Source: Oscillospiraceae bacterium (GTDB lineage: Bacteria; Bacillota; Clostridia; Oscillospirales; Ruminococcaceae). Taken from it: a DNA stretch of 12,378 nucleotides. Shown one piece after another: positions 1 through 7,092 of the stretch. The first letter of the stretch is position 1, and each line of letters opens with the position of its first letter. The notes below the pieces were generated by a model, which ran no database searches, was not told the DNA's origin, and saw only the letters and a program-made list of their open reading frames with translations. Both the position numbers and the translations under genes were made by a program. The stretch lies in assembly GCA_030527085.1 (NCBI GenBank), contig JAUNBN010000021.1, forward strand, positions 1 to 12,378. Reading direction: 5' to 3'.

Positions 1-74
1 AAGCTATACCGTTTCTCTCTTGCCCCGCGATGTTTTCTTATCGGGAGGCACCTTTTGGGGCGCGCTGTTTTTAA

Positions 75-270
75 GACCGCTCCCCCTTTTGACAGCTTAT
101 TGCGTGCACATCTCACTGCGTTCTCCCGCCGAAGGCGGGAGGAATGCGGCACACAACGCTCTCATAAGGCCGCTCCCTCCTTCGACAGCTTATTGCGTGC
201 ACATCTCACTGCGTTCTCCCGCCGAAGGCGGGAGGAATGCTGCCAGGAACGCTCTCATAAGGCCGCTCCC
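75..270. repeat. 93-bp tandem repeat, two full copies plus a partial third
   Basis: Copy 1 is 75-167, copy 2 is 168-260, and a third begins at 261 but decays after about 10 bases. The two full copies differ at about 9 of 93 positions by eye; the changes cluster near the start of the unit and in the stretch after the hairpin. Each copy contains an inverted repeat (123-141 and 216-234): an 8-bp stem ctcccgcc/ggcgggag with a gaa loop. It can be extended to 13 bp (118-146 in copy 1) with one G·T pair and one bulged G. The core matches the palindromes at 1876-1912 and 7425-7457, in the opposite orientation. Function is unknown; a dispersed REP/BIME-like element or an RNA hairpin are both possible. 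Confidence 0.9.
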
Positions 271-286
271 CGCTTACGTCAGCTTC

Positions 287-316
287 TTGCGCCGTCTTGA
301 TTGTATATGTTAATAT
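287..316 (+). promoter_or_regulatory. Possible extended -10 promoter for the CAP-domain gene
   Basis: A TGnTAATAT extended -10 lies at 308-316. A poor -35 candidate (TTGCGC, 287-292) is 18 bp upstream. It is the most AT-rich stretch between the tandem repeat and the gene at 435, giving a leader of about 110 bases. The -35 match is weak, so this is only a candidate. Confidence 0.3.
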
Positions 317-434
317 AAGGCGTTGTTCAGAACACATTGAGAGCGCCCGAAAAGGCGGGTTAGCGCAAAAAAAGCGCGCAAGCTCCGCGCTCCCGGACAC
401 ATTAAACAGCTTTTTACGCGAAAGGCCGCAGTTG

Positions 435-1838
435 ATGGACGTTAAAGAAAAAAAAGGCAAGAAAGCTCGCAACCGCCCCCTCTCAGAGGAGGTAGACCTG
501 CTCGTAGGCAACTTCGAAGCGGATGAGGACGGTGCGCTGGTTGACGAGGACTTCGCCAAAAATCGGAAAAAACAAAAGCGCAGGAGCGCGAGGCGTAAGC
601 TTTTAAGAGGGCTTCTCCTTGTCCTGTTAGCGCTGCTGATTTTAGGCGCTGTGGCCGTAATGGAGCCCTGGGTCGCCCCCGCTGAGGAGCCCTCGGGAGA
701 GCCCGCACTCGAAAAGCTCGCCCCGGCCACTCTCGCTGTGGGCGACACCTACACCTTCGATATCGCGCTCGATGCAAACGAGCGCATTTCCTCCGTAGAG
801 GTTTCCGACCCCGCGCTGCTTCAGGCGGGCGAAAACTCCGTCACGGCGCTGGGCGAGTATTTTCAGCCGGTGACGGCGACTGTAACAACCATGGAAATAG
901 AGGTTCCCGCCGAGGAGCCCGCGCATGAGCTGGTAATAGGCGTGCGGGACTTTTCCGAGCCTCTCAACAATATGCGCAGCTTCCTGCGCGACCTCTTCGG
1001 CATAGAAAAGCGCAAGCCTCAGCGCACCGAGCTCTTGCAGCTGCGCCGCTTTGAGTGCGAGGTGAGCGTGGAGGGACTCGGGTCTGTTACCGATACGGCG
1101 GCATACGAGGCCGAGGCCTATTTGCAGCACCCTGTGGCCCTGCTGCTCAGCCCCGGCGAGGGCGAGAGCCTGCGCCTAAGCTCGCTCAACGAGGCCACCG
1201 CGGTCATAAGCGGGGCCGATACCGGCGGCGAAATCAGAATAGAGGGGCTCGCGCTGGGCTCCACCAAGCTCCTTATAGAATACGGCTTCACCAAGGCCGT
1301 GGACGCCGAGACCTACGCGAGCTACCTTGAATACCTCGCGGCGGCGGGCCGGGAGCCTGAGGGCGAGCAGAACGCCGTTTTTGTGCCCACTCGCGCTGTT
1401 GAGATACCGATAAAGGTCATAGACCTTGATGAGATAGTCGTTTCAACCGAGCTCGAGGAGGAGGACGAGGCGGACTACGTCTCCGACTACTCCGACGGCC
1501 TGCGCTCCGCCTTTGCCGAGGAGATTCTCGAGCTGATAAACGGGGAGCGCGCCGCGCGGGGGCTCGCGGCGCTGGAGTGGAGCGAGGAGCTGGCGGAGAC
1601 CTGTGAGGACCGCTCGCGCGAGCTGGCGGAGAGCTTTACGGCCTCTGCGGCCGAGGGCGCGCGCGGCGAGCTTGTCGCCGCCGGGCCGGAGACAGCGCGC
1701 GCCGCCCTCAATATCTGGCTGGCCTCTCCCCAAACGAGAGCGCTCGTGCTCGACGAGGACGCTTCGGCCTTCGGCTGCGCGCTTTACCGCGACGGCGACA
1801 CCGACTGCGAGAATTTCTGGTGCGCGCGCACGGCCTGA
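435..1838 (+). CDS. Membrane-anchored protein with Ig-like regions and a degenerate CAP/SCP domain
   Basis: This 467-residue protein starts at ATG 435, with gaaagg 9 bases upstream; the frame is open further upstream but has no better start. Residues 1-59 are charged and end in a Lys/Arg-rich patch. A single hydrophobic segment (about 60-76, LLLVLLALLILGAVAVM) follows, indicating a signal anchor with the rest outside the cell. Residues about 92-165 and 230-330 are beta-rich with a Gly-Ser-Thr-Lys-Leu-Leu pattern near the end of the second, suggesting Big_2-like folds (inference). Residues about 356-467 resemble a CAP/SCP domain: an ILELINGERAARGL helix, an LEWSEELAETCEDRS helix, and a final strand ending FWCARTA. 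The histidines and GENI-type motif of canonical CAP proteins are missing, so enzymatic or metal-binding activity is doubtful. It is monocistronic as far as can be seen. Role unknown; cell-envelope function is likely. Confidence 0.8.
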   Translation: MDVKEKKGKKARNRPLSEEVDLLVGNFEADEDGALVDEDFAKNRKKQKRRSARRKLLRGLLLVLLALLILGAVAVMEPWVAPAEEPSGEPALEKLAPATLAVGDTYTFDIALDANERISSVEVSDPALLQAGENSVTALGEYFQPVTATVTTMEIEVPAEEPAHELVIGVRDFSEPLNNMRSFLRDLFGIEKRKPQRTELLQLRRFECEVSVEGLGSVTDTAAYEAEAYLQHPVALLLSPGEGESLRLSSLNEATAVISGADTGGEIRIEGLALGSTKLLIEYGFTKAVDAETYASYLEYLAAAGREPEGEQNAVFVPTRAVEIPIKVIDLDEIVVSTELEEEDEADYVSDYSDGLRSAFAEEILELINGERAARGLAALEWSEELAETCEDRSRELAESFTASAAEGARGELVAAGPETARAALNIWLASPQTRALVLDEDASAFGCALYRDGDTDCENFWCARTA

Positions 1839-1841
1839 GGG

Positions 1842-1873
1842 CCTGCGGCGCTCAGCTTAACTGAGCAGGTTTT
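1842..1873 (+). terminator. Weak rho-independent terminator after the CAP-domain gene
   Basis: Four bases past the stop codon, gctcag (1850-1855) and ctgagc (1861-1866) form a 6-bp stem with a cttaa loop. As an alternative, cctg and cagg outside a bulge can also pair. A short T run (1870-1873) follows. The stem is short and the T run is only four bases, so termination may be partial. Confidence 0.4.
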
Positions 1874-1875
1874 CC

Positions 1876-1912
1876 GGATGTATTCCCCCGCCTTCGGCGG
1901 GGGAATACATCC
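1876..1912. repeat. Perfect 37-bp palindrome, CCCGCC-TTC-GGCGGG family
   Basis: A perfect 17-bp inverted repeat (1876-1892 with 1896-1912) encloses a TTC loop. The outer arms read ggatgtattccc and gggaatacatcc around the GC core. It lacks a downstream T run, so it is not a classic terminator, although so stable a stem 38 bases after a stop codon could block 3' exonucleases or support termination. A near-identical element sits at 7425-7457, also just after a plus-strand gene. Confidence 0.9.
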
Positions 1913-2030
1913 TAGTATAATGACCTTGCCTCCGTCGGCCTCTCTCTTTTTTATACCCCGATAATTCCGCGCGCTTGAGCCGGACGAATGCGTATTCGCC
2001 GCCCCGGCCTTATTTTTTGCCTTTTTGCAC

Positions 2031-2058
2031 TTGTTTAGTTTTAAAAACACGTTATAAT
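2031..2058 (+). promoter_or_regulatory. Sigma-70/SigA-type promoter of the flavoprotein-cmk-plsC-ispH/rpsA operon
   Basis: The -10 is a perfect TATAAT (2053-2058), and TTGTTT (2031-2036) is 16 bp upstream. It lies in an AT-rich stretch of otherwise GC-rich DNA. Transcription would begin near 2065, beyond the ATG at 2063. This argues that translation of the flavoprotein starts at 2099 rather than 2063. Confidence 0.7.
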
Positions 2059-2098
2059 CAGTATGGAAGATTATGACGCGGCGAAAGGCGGTAGGTAT

Positions 2099-3364
2099 AT
2101 GCAGCTCGATAGACCGCCGCTTCGCTGCCGCCTCGCCGTGATAGGCGCGGGCCCTGCGGGGCTCATGGCGGCCATCAGCGCCGCGCGGCGCGGTACGGAC
2201 GTGCTGCTCATAGAGCGCGAGGAGCGCTACCCCAAAAAGCTCAGAATAACGGGCAAGGGGCGCTGCAATCTCGCCAAGGTCTGCGACGCGGAGAGCTTCG
2301 CCTCGGACTTACGCTCGGGCGGGCAGTTTATGCGAAGCTCCATTAACAGCTTCGGCAGCGCCGAAATAATGGACTTCTTTGAGGCGCTGGGCGTGCCGCT
2401 CAAAACAGAGCGCGGTGGCCGCGTGTTCCCGCAAAGCGACCGCGCCGCGGACGTGGCGGAAGCCCTGAAAGCCGAGTGCGCTCGGCTGGGAGTGAGGCTT
2501 CTCAAAGCCCGCGCGCGGGAGATACTTACAGACGGCAAGGCCGTTTGCGCGGTGAGGCTCGCGGGCGGGGAGGAAATCCTCTGTGAGGCGGCTCTGCTGG
2601 CCACCGGCGGGCTCTCCTACCCCGCAACGGGCTCCACCGGCGACGGCTATAAAATGGCCGCGGCGCTGGGGCACGCCGTAAAGCAACCCGAGCCTTCCCT
2701 GGTTCCGCTCGAGTGCGCGGGGGGCGACTGCGCCGAGCTGCAGGGCCTCTCGCTGAAGAACGTGAGGCTGGAAATCAGGGACGGCGAAAAGACGCTCTTC
2801 AGCGAGCAGGGCGAAATGCTCTTTACCCATTTCGGGATAAGCGGACCTCTGGTGCTCTCGGCGAGCATGACGCTGGTCGGCCGCCGCGCGGCGGGGGCGC
2901 TTGCGAGCATAGACCTCAAGCCCGCGCTCGACGGCGAGACGCTCGACAAAAGACTGCTTCGGGATTTTTCAGAGAGACAGAACCGTGAGCTGAAAAACTC
3001 GCTCGACGCTCTGCTGCCGCAGCGACTCATTCCCGTAATAATCCGCCGCAGCGGCATAGAGCCGGGAAGGCGCATAAACTCCCTGAGCCGAAAGGAGAGG
3101 GCGCGCCTGCGCGAAACGCTCAAGGCCTTTACTCTTGAGATTACGGGCACGAGGCCGATAGACGAGGCCATTGTGAGCGCGGGGGGCGTGAGCCTGAAAG
3201 AGATAAACCCCAAAACAATGGAATCAAAATTAGTTAATAATCTGTATTTCGCCGGAGAGATAATCGACGCGGACGGCCCTACGGGGGGCTACAATCTGAT
3301 GATTGCCTTCGCCACGGGACGCGCGGCGGGGGAGCACTGTTTGAAGGAGGCGCTTGAAAAATGA
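2099..3364 (+). CDS. HI0933/BaiN-family FAD-dependent oxidoreductase
   Basis: This 421-residue flavoprotein belongs to the family annotated as HI0933-like, BaiN-like or 'aminoacetone oxidase family FAD-binding enzyme'. The N-terminal Rossmann motif GAGPAG (16-21) ends with Glu39 after the second strand, as expected for binding the FAD ribose. The family signature ITGKGRCN lies at 50-57, ATGGLSYPATGSTGDG at about 168-183, and the C-terminal FAD motif AGEIIDADGPTGGYNL at about 385-400. Length fits the family (about 400-420). ATG 2099 is chosen over ATG 2063 because the promoter -10 ends at 2058 and gaaagg lies 10 bases before 2099. It is the first gene of the operon and overlaps cmk by 4 bases. 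The substrate cannot be told from sequence; the BaiN link to bile acids comes from one lineage and should not be assumed here. Confidence 0.9.
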   Translation: MQLDRPPLRCRLAVIGAGPAGLMAAISAARRGTDVLLIEREERYPKKLRITGKGRCNLAKVCDAESFASDLRSGGQFMRSSINSFGSAEIMDFFEALGVPLKTERGGRVFPQSDRAADVAEALKAECARLGVRLLKARAREILTDGKAVCAVRLAGGEEILCEAALLATGGLSYPATGSTGDGYKMAAALGHAVKQPEPSLVPLECAGGDCAELQGLSLKNVRLEIRDGEKTLFSEQGEMLFTHFGISGPLVLSASMTLVGRRAAGALASIDLKPALDGETLDKRLLRDFSERQNRELKNSLDALLPQRLIPVIIRRSGIEPGRRINSLSRKERARLRETLKAFTLEITGTRPIDEAIVSAGGVSLKEINPKTMESKLVNNLYFAGEIIDADGPTGGYNLMIAFATGRAAGEHCLKEALEK

Positions 3365-4029
3365 AAATGAAGTCTGTAGCCATAGACGGCCCGGCCGGGG
3401 CGGGCAAGAGCACCATAGCGCGCGAGCTGGCCTCGCAGCTCGGGTATATCTATGTTGATACCGGGGCGCTCTACAGAGCCATAGGCCTCTTTGTGCTCTC
3501 GCGCGGGGCGGACGTTAAAAACGAGAACGCCATAAAGGGCCTGCTGCTGGGCCTCAAAGTCGAGATACGCTTTGTCGATACCGAGCAGAGGGTCTATCTC
3601 AACGACGAGGACGTAACGAGCAAGATAAGAACGGAGGCCGTTTCGATGGCCGCCTCGGCGGTCTCGGCGCTGCCCGCGGTAAGGGCCTTCCTGCTCGAGA
3701 CGCAGCGCGAAATAGCGCGTAACAACAACGTCATCATGGACGGGCGCGATATCGCAACGGTGGTGCTGCCCGAGGCGGACGTTAAAATCTTCCTCACAGC
3801 CTCGCCGGAGGAGCGCGCGCGCCGCCGCTACGAGGAGCTTATAGCCAAGGGAGTCAGCGCGGACTACGAGGCCGTGCTCAGCGATTTAAAAGAGCGCGAC
3901 TACAACGACTCACACCGCGAGATAGCTCCGTTAAAACCCGCCGAGGGTTCGATTTTGGTGGACACCACGGGCAACGAGCTCGAGGAAAGCGTTGAAATAC
4001 TCAAGGGGATAGTAAGAGAAAAACTGTGA
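3361..4029 (+). CDS. cmk: Cytidylate kinase
   Basis: This 222-residue kinase transfers phosphate from ATP to CMP or dCMP, feeding nucleic acid synthesis and CTP-dependent phospholipid synthesis. The P-loop GPAGAGKST is at 10-18. The substrate-side motif VDTGALYRAIG follows, then MDGRDIATVVLPEADVKIFL and the Arg-rich lid EERARRRYEE. The RDYNDSHREIAPLKPA block near the C-terminus is also typical. Length matches bacterial Cmk (about 220-230). ATG 3361 overlaps the previous stop as ATGA, and aaggagg (3344-3350) sits 10 bases upstream. ATG 3367 is possible but too far from that site. Cmk directly upstream of plsC and ispH/rpsA is a conserved clostridial arrangement. Confidence 0.97.
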   Translation: MKMKSVAIDGPAGAGKSTIARELASQLGYIYVDTGALYRAIGLFVLSRGADVKNENAIKGLLLGLKVEIRFVDTEQRVYLNDEDVTSKIRTEAVSMAASAVSALPAVRAFLLETQREIARNNNVIMDGRDIATVVLPEADVKIFLTASPEERARRRYEELIAKGVSADYEAVLSDLKERDYNDSHREIAPLKPAEGSILVDTTGNELEESVEILKGIVREKL

Positions 4030-4637
4030 AGCCTATGTATTTTTACCGCTTCTGGCGCTGTGTGCTCGGCTTCTTCGGCCGCAGGCTGCACCGCCTTGAG
4101 GCCGAGGGGCTCGAGAACCTGCCCCAGACGGGCAGGGCCATACTTGCCAGTACCCATACCCACGCCATAGACCCCATGCTGCACGCCTACTTAATAAAGC
4201 GCGATATGCATTTCATGGCAAAGAGGGAGCTTTTCAAAAACAAGCTCTTCTCGGGCATTCTCGGAAAGCTGGGAGCTATTCCGGTTGACAGAGGCCATAT
4301 AAACCGCTCGAGCGTCATGAGCACAAAGGCCGTGCTCGAAAACGGGGGCCTGCTGCTCATCTTCCCCGAGGGCACGCGCTCGAAGTCCGGTGAGCTAGGG
4401 GTCTTCAAATCCGGCGCGGCTACCTTCGCTTTGCAGACCGGCTCGCCCATTATTCCCTCCGCTATAATCGCGCCCGAGGGGGTGGGCTTCTTCAAAAAGG
4501 TAAAAATCATCTACGGAAAGGCCCTAAGCCCCGCCGAGCTGGGCGAAACGCCCGCTACGAGCGCCACGGTCCGCGCGGCGACGGCAAGGCTCAGGGAGAG
4601 GATAGCAAAGCTCGCCGCCGAGGGAGAGGCTGAATGA
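4026..4637 (+). CDS. plsC: 1-acyl-sn-glycerol-3-phosphate acyltransferase (PlsC family)
   Basis: This 203-residue membrane-associated acyltransferase is expected to acylate lysophosphatidic acid at position 2 to give phosphatidic acid. The catalytic HX4D motif is His44...Asp49 in ASTHTHAIDPM; the usual Asn before the His is Thr here. GAIPVDRG (83-90) and FPEGTRS (113-119) are the acyl-acceptor motifs, and a later SPIIPSAI segment is also typical. The N-terminus (MYFYRFWRCVLGFFGRR) is hydrophobic and aromatic and could lie on the membrane. The chosen start is GTG 4026, overlapping the cmk stop (GTGA) and implying translational coupling; ATG 4035 is the alternative. It overlaps the next gene by 4 bases. 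The family is clear, but exact acyl-acceptor specificity is inferred. Confidence 0.93.
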   Translation: MKPMYFYRFWRCVLGFFGRRLHRLEAEGLENLPQTGRAILASTHTHAIDPMLHAYLIKRDMHFMAKRELFKNKLFSGILGKLGAIPVDRGHINRSSVMSTKAVLENGGLLLIFPEGTRSKSGELGVFKSGAATFALQTGSPIIPSAIIAPEGVGFFKKVKIIYGKALSPAELGETPATSATVRAATARLRERIAKLAAEGEAE

Positions 4638-7066
4638 AGATAATCAAGGCCGAAACCGCGGGCTTCTGCTTCGGGGTGGGCAGGGCCGTGAGGCTCTGCG
4701 AAAGGCTGCTGGCCGAGGGCCGCAGCATAGCTACTCTGGGGCCCATAATCCACAACCGGCAGGTAGTTGAGCATCTCGAGGCCAAGGGCTGCCGCGCCGT
4801 GGCCTCGCCGGGCGAGACGCCGAAGGGGGCCGCGCTGGTAATACGCAGCCACGGCGTGGCGCGCGCGGTCTACGAGGAATGCGAGCGAATGGGCGTTGAA
4901 GTAGTAGACGCCACCTGTCCCTTTGTGGCTAAAATACACGAGATAGTCTCGCGCGAGAGCGCTTTGGGCAGGACGCTGCTCATAGCGGGCGATGAAAGCC
5001 ACCCGGAAGTTATGGGCATAGTCGGCCACTGCCCGGGGAAGGCCTTTGTGTTCGACAGCGCCGAAAGGCTCGCGGAGATACTGGGAGAAGCCGCCGAAGG
5101 CCGCGAGTTCGCGATGGTGGCGCAGACCACCTTCAATTTGGAAAAATACGGCGAATTCAAGGAGCTGTCAAAAAAAATCTATACAAATTTGACAGTATTT
5201 GATACAATATGTAATGCAACGCAGACGAGGCAGCTGGAGGCCGAAGGCCTGGCCAGAAAATGCGACGTTTGCATTGTTATAGGAGGAAAAAACAGCTCTA
5301 ACACCAAAAAGCTCTACGACGTTTGCTCGCGTTTCTCCAAGACTTACTCAATAGAAACCTCTGCTGAGCTTAGCGAAGAAATGCTGAAAGGTGCGAAAAG
5401 CGTTGGGGTGACGGCCGGAGCCTCTACCCCATCCCCCGTAATCGAGGAGGTACTAAGTAAAATGACCGAGATCAGCAGAGAGGACGAATTCAACTTCGAG
5501 GAGGCTCTTGAGGATTCCCTCAAGCTAGTCCACCGCGGCCAGAGGGTCGAGGGCGTGGTAACGGAAATACGCCCCAATGAGGTTGTCGTCGATATCGGCA
5601 CCAAACACACGGGGGTAGTCCCGCTTGACGAATTGAGCGACGACGCTTCGGCCCAGCCGCAGGACGTCGTTAAGCTGGGGGACAAAATCAACCTCGTTGT
5701 AACAAAGGTCCAGGACCTCGAGGGGATAGTGACGCTCAGCAAAAAGCGCGTCGATTCCGAAAAGGGCTTTGAGGAGATCTCCTCGGCCGTTGAGGAAGGC
5801 ACCGTTTTCGAGGTCTATATCGGCGAGGCCGTGAACAAGGGCCTCGTGGCCAATCTCAAGGGCGTGCGGGTCTTTATACCCGCCTCGCAGGCGACGCTTC
5901 GCCGCGGCGAGCCCTACGAGCAGCTCGCGCACACCCGCCAGAAAATCAAGATAATCGAGGCCAACGCCGGCCGCCGCCGCGCGATAGGCTCCATTCGCGC
6001 CGTTCTCGAGGAAGAGAATAAGCGCGCGCGCGACGAGTTCTGGGAAAAGGTTGCGGTAGGCGACAAGTTCACCGGCGAGGTCAAGTCCCTCACCAGCTAC
6101 GGCGCCTTCGTGGACCTCGGCGGCGTTGACGGCATGGTACATATAAGCGAAATGTCCTGGGGGCGCATCAAAACGCCCTCCGAGGTAATGAAGGTCGGCG
6201 ACACGGTCGATGTTTATGTGAAGGCCCTCGATCCCGAGAACCGCAAGGTATCTCTTGGCTTCCGCAGGGAGGAGGACAATCCCTGGAGCCGCATTCAGGA
6301 ATACCCGATAGGCAGCGTGTTTACCGCGCCCGTGGTCTCCGTAACGAAATTCGGCGCCTTTGTGCGCATACTTCCCGGCGTTGACGGCCTGGTGCACATA
6401 AGCGAGCTTTCGAGCGAGCATGTCGAAAATCCCGGCGATGTGGTCAAGGTAGGCGACGAGGTCGAGGTAAGGCTCATAGGCGTAGACCTCGAGCGCAAGC
6501 GCGTCTCCTTGAGCATGAGGCCCGAGGGCGAGGAGGGCAGGCCCAAGAGCCGCCTGCGCGATAACCTCGAGCGCGGCGCCGCCGAGACCTCAAAGGCCGT
6601 TTCCGGCGCGCTCGACAAGGCTGCCGAGCTGGCCGACAAGGCCGCCGAAGCCGCGAGCGGACTCGGCGAAAAAATAGGCGAGGTCATCGAGAAGGCGGCC
6701 GACAAGGCCTCCGAGCTCGCTCAGAGCGCCGGCGACTACGCCGACAACGTGCGCTATGAAGCAAAGGACCTCATAGAGGACGCGAAGCCCGCGGTGAAGG
6801 CCGCGGCCGAGGCGGTCAGCGATACCGCCCAAAAGGCCGCCGAGGCCGTTAAGGACGTCTACGAGGCCGCCGCGCCGAAGATAGCCGACGCCGCCGCCAA
6901 GGCGGTCGAGGCCGTTAAGGACATGGCCGCGGACGCGGCCGAGGCGGTAAAGACCCTCGCCGAAAAGGAAGAAGCCTCCCCCGAGGAAGCAGCTCCCGCC
7001 GCAGACCCCGCTCCCGAGGCGGAGCCCGAAGCGGCTGAGGAGAGCAGCGAGAACGCCGAAGGCTGA
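4634..7066 (+). CDS. ispH/rpsA: Fused IspH (HMBPP reductase)-ribosomal protein S1 with 11-residue-repeat tail
   Basis: This 810-residue fusion has three parts. Residues 1-283 are IspH, the iron-sulfur enzyme that makes IPP and DMAPP from HMBPP in the MEP pathway. Cluster cysteines are Cys12, Cys95 and Cys193; substrate-site residues include His40, His73, His123, Glu125 (HPEV) and Thr166, plus GASTP at 262-266. Residues 300-628 hold four S1 RNA-binding domains (about 300-371, 385-455, 475-545, 559-628). The third and fourth carry the clearest signature (YGAFVDLGGVDGMVHISEMS and its counterpart). The IspH-S1 fusion is well known in Clostridia. Residues 630-810 are the oddity: about eleven 11-residue helical repeats (657-777) rich in Ala, Lys, Glu and Asp, then an acidic Ala/Glu/Pro tail (778-810). 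ATG 4634 overlaps the plsC stop (ATGA), and gggagagg lies just upstream. The tail resembles the next gene product. Confidence 0.96.
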   Translation: MKIIKAETAGFCFGVGRAVRLCERLLAEGRSIATLGPIIHNRQVVEHLEAKGCRAVASPGETPKGAALVIRSHGVARAVYEECERMGVEVVDATCPFVAKIHEIVSRESALGRTLLIAGDESHPEVMGIVGHCPGKAFVFDSAERLAEILGEAAEGREFAMVAQTTFNLEKYGEFKELSKKIYTNLTVFDTICNATQTRQLEAEGLARKCDVCIVIGGKNSSNTKKLYDVCSRFSKTYSIETSAELSEEMLKGAKSVGVTAGASTPSPVIEEVLSKMTEISREDEFNFEEALEDSLKLVHRGQRVEGVVTEIRPNEVVVDIGTKHTGVVPLDELSDDASAQPQDVVKLGDKINLVVTKVQDLEGIVTLSKKRVDSEKGFEEISSAVEEGTVFEVYIGEAVNKGLVANLKGVRVFIPASQATLRRGEPYEQLAHTRQKIKIIEANAGRRRAIGSIRAVLEEENKRARDEFWEKVAVGDKFTGEVKSLTSYGAFVDLGGVDGMVHISEMSWGRIKTPSEVMKVGDTVDVYVKALDPENRKVSLGFRREEDNPWSRIQEYPIGSVFTAPVVSVTKFGAFVRILPGVDGLVHISELSSEHVENPGDVVKVGDEVEVRLIGVDLERKRVSLSMRPEGEEGRPKSRLRDNLERGAAETSKAVSGALDKAAELADKAAEAASGLGEKIGEVIEKAADKASELAQSAGDYADNVRYEAKDLIEDAKPAVKAAAEAVSDTAQKAAEAVKDVYEAAAPKIADAAAKAVEAVKDMAADAAEAVKTLAEKEEASPEEAAPAADPAPEAEPEAAEESSENAEG

Positions 7067-7092
7067 GCTCTCAATAAACTGGAGGAACAAAA

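Larger units (their letters stand above)
1..434. other. Intergenic region with tandem repeat and weak promoter
   Basis: No convincing gene is seen here. Positions 1-74 are T-rich with no recognisable element. Positions 75-270 are a 93-bp tandem repeat array. A weak promoter-like sequence lies at 287-316. Positions 321-434 would be the leader of the CAP-domain gene. Open frames across 20-313 exist only because the repeat period is a multiple of three; they lack a convincing ribosome binding site and any protein-like composition. The gene upstream of the window is not visible. Confidence 0.6.

Noticed and set aside
75..270. Possible CRISPR array
   Set aside because: The whole 93-bp unit repeats with nearly identical sequence, with no alternation of short repeats and unique spacers and no cas gene in the window.
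20..313. Plus-strand frames of 81-97 codons across the 93-bp repeats
   Set aside because: These repeat-derived frames have no convincing ribosome binding site and an implausible Arg/Ser/Pro composition. The open frame follows from the 93-bp period.
2063..2098. Upstream ATG (2063) as the start of the flavoprotein
   Set aside because: It would lie only 5 bases after a perfect TATAAT, before the expected transcription start, and the 12 extra residues are not family-like. ATG 2099 has a usable ribosome binding site.
5525..6421. A 298-codon minus-strand frame opposite the S1 domains
   Set aside because: It is antisense to well-conserved S1 domains and has no recognisable domain, so it is a codon-bias artefact.
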